Source: Rossellomorea sp036867415 (GTDB lineage: Bacteria > Bacillota > Bacilli > Bacillales > Bacillaceae_B). From it: DNA of 64,000 nt. The translations under genes and the position numbers were made by a program. The notes beneath the pieces are model-generated. The model saw nothing but the letters and a program-made list of their open reading frames with translations, searched no databases and was not told the DNA's origin. Shown piece by piece: positions 60,479-64,000 of this stretch. Each line of letters starts with the position of its first letter. Position 1 is the first letter of the stretch. The stretch covers positions 558,001-622,000 of the forward strand of contig NZ_JBAJHU010000003.1 in the NCBI RefSeq assembly GCF_036867415.1. The letters run 5' to 3'.

Positions 60479-63400
60479 AGAACAGCTCAGAAAGAAAATA
60501 CTCGTCCTCGACGGGGCTATGGGAACAATGCTTCAAGAGGCGGGCTTAACACCAGAAGACTTCGGTGGAGAGGAGCTGGACGGGTGCAACGAACATCTTG
60601 TCATCACTGCGCCGGAAGTCATTTACAATATCCATTGTGAATATTTACAGGCAGGCGCTGATGTGGTAGAGACAAACACATTCGGAGGCACCCCTATTGT
60701 ACTTGAGGAATATGGATTAGGTACCCAAGCTTATGAAATAAATAAAACTGCGGCAGAAATAGCAAGAAAAGCGGTAAAATCCTTTACGACTCCCGAATGG
60801 CCAAGGTTTGTAGCCGGATCAATGGGACCGACTACCAAAACGTTATCGGTCACAGGTGGAATCAGTTTCGACGCATTGTCCGATAATTACCGCATACAGG
60901 CGAAGGGACTGCTGGATGGAGATGTAGATGTACTGTTGCTGGAGACCAGTCAGGATGCGTTGAATGTCAAAGCAGCAAACCTTGGTATCCAGGCTGCGTT
61001 CGCAGAAACCGGCAAGGAGGTCCCTATCCTTTTATCAGGCACAATAGAACCGATGGGTACGACACTGGCAGGACAGAACATCGAAGCATTTTATTTATCA
61101 TTGGAACATCTGAACCCTCTGGCAGTCGGGTTGAACTGTGCGACAGGACCTGAATTCATGCGGGATCATCTGCGTTCACTATCAAATTTAGCGACGACAT
61201 TTGTCAGCTGTTATCCGAATGCCGGACTGCCTGATGAGGAAGGGAACTATAATGAAACCCCGGAATCACTCAGTCTGAAAATGAAAGGGTTCCTTGAAAA
61301 AGGGTGGCTGAACTTGGTTGGTGGCTGTTGCGGGACGACTCCAGATCATATAAGGGCATTATCCGAGCTGGTAAAAGGATATATTCCAAGAGTTCCGAAC
61401 AACTCACATGCTCACGCTGTCTCGGGTATTGAACCGTTTTTATACGATGACAAGGATAACCGCCCTATATTGGTAGGCGAACGGACGAATGTAATCGGCT
61501 CCAGGAAGTTCAAGAGACTGATTGCTGAGAATAAAATTGAAAAAGCATCGGAAATCGCAAGATCACAGGTGAAAAATGGTGCACAGGTCATCGATATTTG
61601 TGTTGCAGATCCTGACAGAGAAGAAGCGGAAGATATGGATACATTCATACAGGAAGTTGTGAAAAAAGTGAAAGTTCCTCTTGTCATCGATACAACCGAT
61701 GAAGAAGTTCTGGAGGCAGCTTTGAAATATTCACAGGGTAAGGTAATTATCAACTCCATTAATTTAGAGGATGGGGAAGAACGGTTCGAAAAGATTTCCC
61801 CGCTCATTAAGAAATACGGTGCTGCAGTTGTAGTAGGAACCATCGATGAAAAAGGAATGGGAGTGACAATACAAAGGAAGGTTGATATTGCTCTCAGGTC
61901 GCATCAGCTGTTAACGGAAAAATACGGAATCGCTCCCCAGGATATCATTTTTGATCCACTCGTTTTTCCGGTAGGCACAGGTGATGAACAATATATAGGT
62001 TCTGCAAATGCAACGGTTGAAGGAATTAAGAGAATCAAGGAATTACTGCCTGAGTGCCCTCATATACTTGGGATCAGCAATGTTTCTTTCGGTCTTCCTC
62101 CAGTGGGAAGAGAAGTGCTGAATGCCGTATTTTTATATCATTGCACCAAAGCAGGACTTGATTACGCGATCGTGAATACAGAGAAACTCGAACGGTTTGC
62201 CTCCATCCCTCGTGAAGAAGTAGAGCAGGCAGAAAGGCTTCTGTTTGAAACCACGGATGTGGCGCTTGCTTCTTTCACAGAGTTCTACAGAGGGAAGAAG
62301 AAGGAATTGAAGGTACCTGTTAATACAATGACTCTCGAAGAACGGCTGGCGCATTATGTCGTCGAAGGCACAAAAGAAGGGTTGATACCTGACCTTGAAC
62401 TGGCTTTAAAACAATACAATGCCCCCTTGGAGATCATAAACGGTCCATTAATGGAGGGAATGAGCGAAGTCGGACGATTATTTAATGATAATCAGCTGAT
62501 CGTAGCGGAAGTGCTGCAAAGTGCTGAGGTCATGAAAGCATCAGTAGCTCATCTGGAGCCGCATATGGAACAGAATGAAACATCTTCAACCAAAGGGAAA
62601 GTAATCCTTGCTACGGTTAAAGGAGATGTCCATGATATCGGAAAGAATCTGGTAGACATTATTCTGAGTAATAATGGGTATGACGTGAAAGATTTGGGAA
62701 TTAAAGTGACCCCTCAGGAATTGATTGAAGTGATTAGAGCGGAAAAGCCAGATATTGTGGGGCTTTCAGGTCTCCTGGTAAAATCCGCACAACAGATGGT
62801 CATTACAGCACAAGATCTAAGACAATCGGACATTTCTGTTCCAATCGTTGTAGGAGGTGCAGCCCTGACCAGAAAATTCACATCTTCAAAAATTGCCAAG
62901 GAATATGAAGGGCTCGTTCTGTATGCCAAAGATGCCATGGATGGATTAAGCATCATCAACGGTGTCCGGGATGAAAGGACCCGTAAGAAATTGGAGGAAG
63001 AAAGCCGACAGAGACTCAATGAAGTCAAACTCACTACAGAAAAGGAAACAAGGAATGATGCATCGGTTACGGTAAAGGTCCGGTCGAAAGTATCTAAAGA
63101 TGTGCAAGTACATGTTCCACCTGATTTAAAGCCGCATACCATTAAAGACTTTTCTTTGGATCAAATACAACCCTATATTAATCAGCAAATGCTGCTGGGT
63201 CATCACCTCGGGATCAAAGGGAAAGTCTCAAGGCTGCTCCAGGAGAAAGATGAACGGACACTGCGAATAAAGAAAGTAACCGATCATTTATTTGAGAAAG
63301 CAAGAACAAATGGGCTGATTCACGCTGCAGCACTGTATCGTTTTTTCCCGGCTCAATCTGACGGGGACGATGTCGTCATTTACGACCCAAATCACAAAAC

Positions 63401-63905
63401 GAGAGAAATTGAACGATTTCATTTTCCAAGACAAGTTAACAACCAGCATCTCTGTTTGGCAGATTATCTGCGCCCTGTCGGAAGCGGTGAAATGGATTAC
63501 GTAGGGTTCTTTGCAGTGACAGCCGGCAGACGAATCAGAGAATGGGCGGCATCATTAAAACAAGAAGGGAAATTTCTTGAGAGTCATGCCATCCAGGCAT
63601 TAGCGCTTGAGACTGCTGAAGGACTCGCTGAGCGTGTTCATGAAATGATGAGAAGCCGGTGGGGATTCCCGGATCCGGTTGACTTTACAATGCAGGACAG
63701 ATTTCGAACAAAATACCAGGGACAGCGATTTTCCTTCGGATATCCCGCTTGCCCGGAACTGGATGACCAGCAGAAACTTTTCGGACTTTTACAACCTGAA
63801 GGAATTGGCATAGAATTGACGGAAGGATGTATGATGGAACCTGAAGCATCCGTTACAGCAATGGTATTTGCCCATCCTGAAGCACGGTACTTTAATGTAC
63901 TTTAG
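60459..63905 (+). CDS. metH: Cobalamin-dependent methionine synthase
   Basis: An 1148-residue four-module MetH. Order: homocysteine/zinc barrel (residues ~5-310, GLNCATGP and GGCCGTTPDHI); pterin-binding barrel (~330-600, GERTNVIGSRKF, ILGISNVSFGLP); cobalamin cap and Rossmann module (~630-880) with cobalt-ligand His725 in GDVHDIGKN; and the AdoMet reactivation domain (~900-1148, RPVGSGEMDYVGFFAVTAG, FSFGYPACPELDDQ). It transfers methyl from methyl-THF to homocysteine. GGAGG lies six bases before the ATG, inside yitJ. The organism must make or import B12. Last gene of the operon; a terminator follows. Confidence 0.97.
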   Translation: MGSTLFEEQLRKKILVLDGAMGTMLQEAGLTPEDFGGEELDGCNEHLVITAPEVIYNIHCEYLQAGADVVETNTFGGTPIVLEEYGLGTQAYEINKTAAEIARKAVKSFTTPEWPRFVAGSMGPTTKTLSVTGGISFDALSDNYRIQAKGLLDGDVDVLLLETSQDALNVKAANLGIQAAFAETGKEVPILLSGTIEPMGTTLAGQNIEAFYLSLEHLNPLAVGLNCATGPEFMRDHLRSLSNLATTFVSCYPNAGLPDEEGNYNETPESLSLKMKGFLEKGWLNLVGGCCGTTPDHIRALSELVKGYIPRVPNNSHAHAVSGIEPFLYDDKDNRPILVGERTNVIGSRKFKRLIAENKIEKASEIARSQVKNGAQVIDICVADPDREEAEDMDTFIQEVVKKVKVPLVIDTTDEEVLEAALKYSQGKVIINSINLEDGEERFEKISPLIKKYGAAVVVGTIDEKGMGVTIQRKVDIALRSHQLLTEKYGIAPQDIIFDPLVFPVGTGDEQYIGSANATVEGIKRIKELLPECPHILGISNVSFGLPPVGREVLNAVFLYHCTKAGLDYAIVNTEKLERFASIPREEVEQAERLLFETTDVALASFTEFYRGKKKELKVPVNTMTLEERLAHYVVEGTKEGLIPDLELALKQYNAPLEIINGPLMEGMSEVGRLFNDNQLIVAEVLQSAEVMKASVAHLEPHMEQNETSSTKGKVILATVKGDVHDIGKNLVDIILSNNGYDVKDLGIKVTPQELIEVIRAEKPDIVGLSGLLVKSAQQMVITAQDLRQSDISVPIVVGGAALTRKFTSSKIAKEYEGLVLYAKDAMDGLSIINGVRDERTRKKLEEESRQRLNEVKLTTEKETRNDASVTVKVRSKVSKDVQVHVPPDLKPHTIKDFSLDQIQPYINQQMLLGHHLGIKGKVSRLLQEKDERTLRIKKVTDHLFEKARTNGLIHAAALYRFFPAQSDGDDVVIYDPNHKTREIERFHFPRQVNNQHLCLADYLRPVGSGEMDYVGFFAVTAGRRIREWAASLKQEGKFLESHAIQALALETAEGLAERVHEMMRSRWGFPDPVDFTMQDRFRTKYQGQRFSFGYPACPELDDQQKLFGLLQPEGIGIELTEGCMMEPEASVTAMVFAHPEARYFNVL

Positions 63906-63953
63906 AAGATCAATTGGCTGCTTATTTTGAAAACGAGGAATATCGGGAAATTG

Positions 63954-63990
63954 AAGGCACCCTGGCAAGAGTGATCAGGGTGCCTTCTTT
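63954..63990 (+). terminator. Terminator of the methionine operon
   Basis: AAGGCACCCT and AGGGTGCCTT form a ten-base-pair stem around GGCAAGAGTGATC, followed by CTTT. Confidence 0.85.
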
Positions 63991-64000
63991 AACATCGTCT

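Noticed and set aside
1..64000. CRISPR array or prophage
   Set aside because: No regularly spaced direct repeats, cas genes, integrase with att sites or phage structural genes were seen.

Overview
The window comes from an endospore-forming, low-GC Bacillota chromosome of the Bacillaceae, close to Bacillus sensu lato. The evidence is gene content and order: mutS-mutL, miaA-hfq, spoVK, hflX-ynbB-glnR-glnA, lexA/yneA-yneB-ynzC, tkt, sirA-yneF, a ynzD-like Spo0E gene, ccdA-yneI-ccdC and yneK follow the Bacillus subtilis ymX/yne order. Ribosome binding sites are strong GGAGG types, TTG and GTG starts are frequent, and hairpin-plus-U terminators are abundant. I infer a Rossellomorea/Bacillus-like genus but cannot prove the species. 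Almost all genes lie on the + strand.

Layout. 1-3.9 kb: the end of a PucR-type regulator, then an omega-amino acid/semialdehyde catabolic pair (class III aminotransferase and CoA-acylating methylmalonate-semialdehyde dehydrogenase). 4-7.5 kb: a VOC protein, a repeat element with a second repeat nested in it, divergent exported VanW-like and unknown proteins, and a DedA-like membrane protein. 7.6-12.1 kb: mismatch repair (mutS, mutL). 12.2-16.8 kb: an accessory patch with a frameshifted FAD oxidase behind a palindromic operator-like site, a half-size MFS protein and a penicillin-acylase-family hydrolase. 17-25 kb: miaA-hfq, spoVK, a UPF0126 channel-like protein, hflX-ynbB, and glnRA with two GlnR boxes. 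25-31 kb: lexA, the SOS operon yneA-yneB-ynzC with LexA boxes, tkt, sirA and yneF. 31-36 kb: a CamS lipoprotein and a BmrC/BmrD-like heterodimeric ABC exporter preceded by competing hairpins. 36-41.3 kb: a small Spo0E-like phosphatase gene, ccdA-yneI-ccdC, an M50 protease, yneK with a tiny membrane ORF, and a PAS histidine kinase. 41.4-51 kb: a selenocysteine tRNA (anticodon UCA), a lipoprotein, YvrJ, sbcD-sbcC, a type II pantothenate kinase, a SCO protein and selB. 51-55.9 kb: VanZ, NUDIX and YdjM-like proteins, T-box-controlled trpS, and a zinc alcohol dehydrogenase. 56-64 kb: a SAM-riboswitch-controlled methionine operon metI-metC-yitJ-metH.

Three things stand out. First, a family of roughly 320-bp repeats with terminal inverted repeats occurs four times. 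Each copy follows the 3' end of a gene, in that gene's orientation, with a terminator hairpin near its leading end. Second, a tRNA-Sec gene with its own promoter and a selB gene lie about 8 kb apart, with no selA, selD or selenoprotein in the window. Third, the region upstream of the BmrCD-like exporter can form two mutually exclusive hairpins. The rest is well-conserved Bacillus housekeeping with readable regulation: GlnR, LexA, Spo0A, T-box and S-box.
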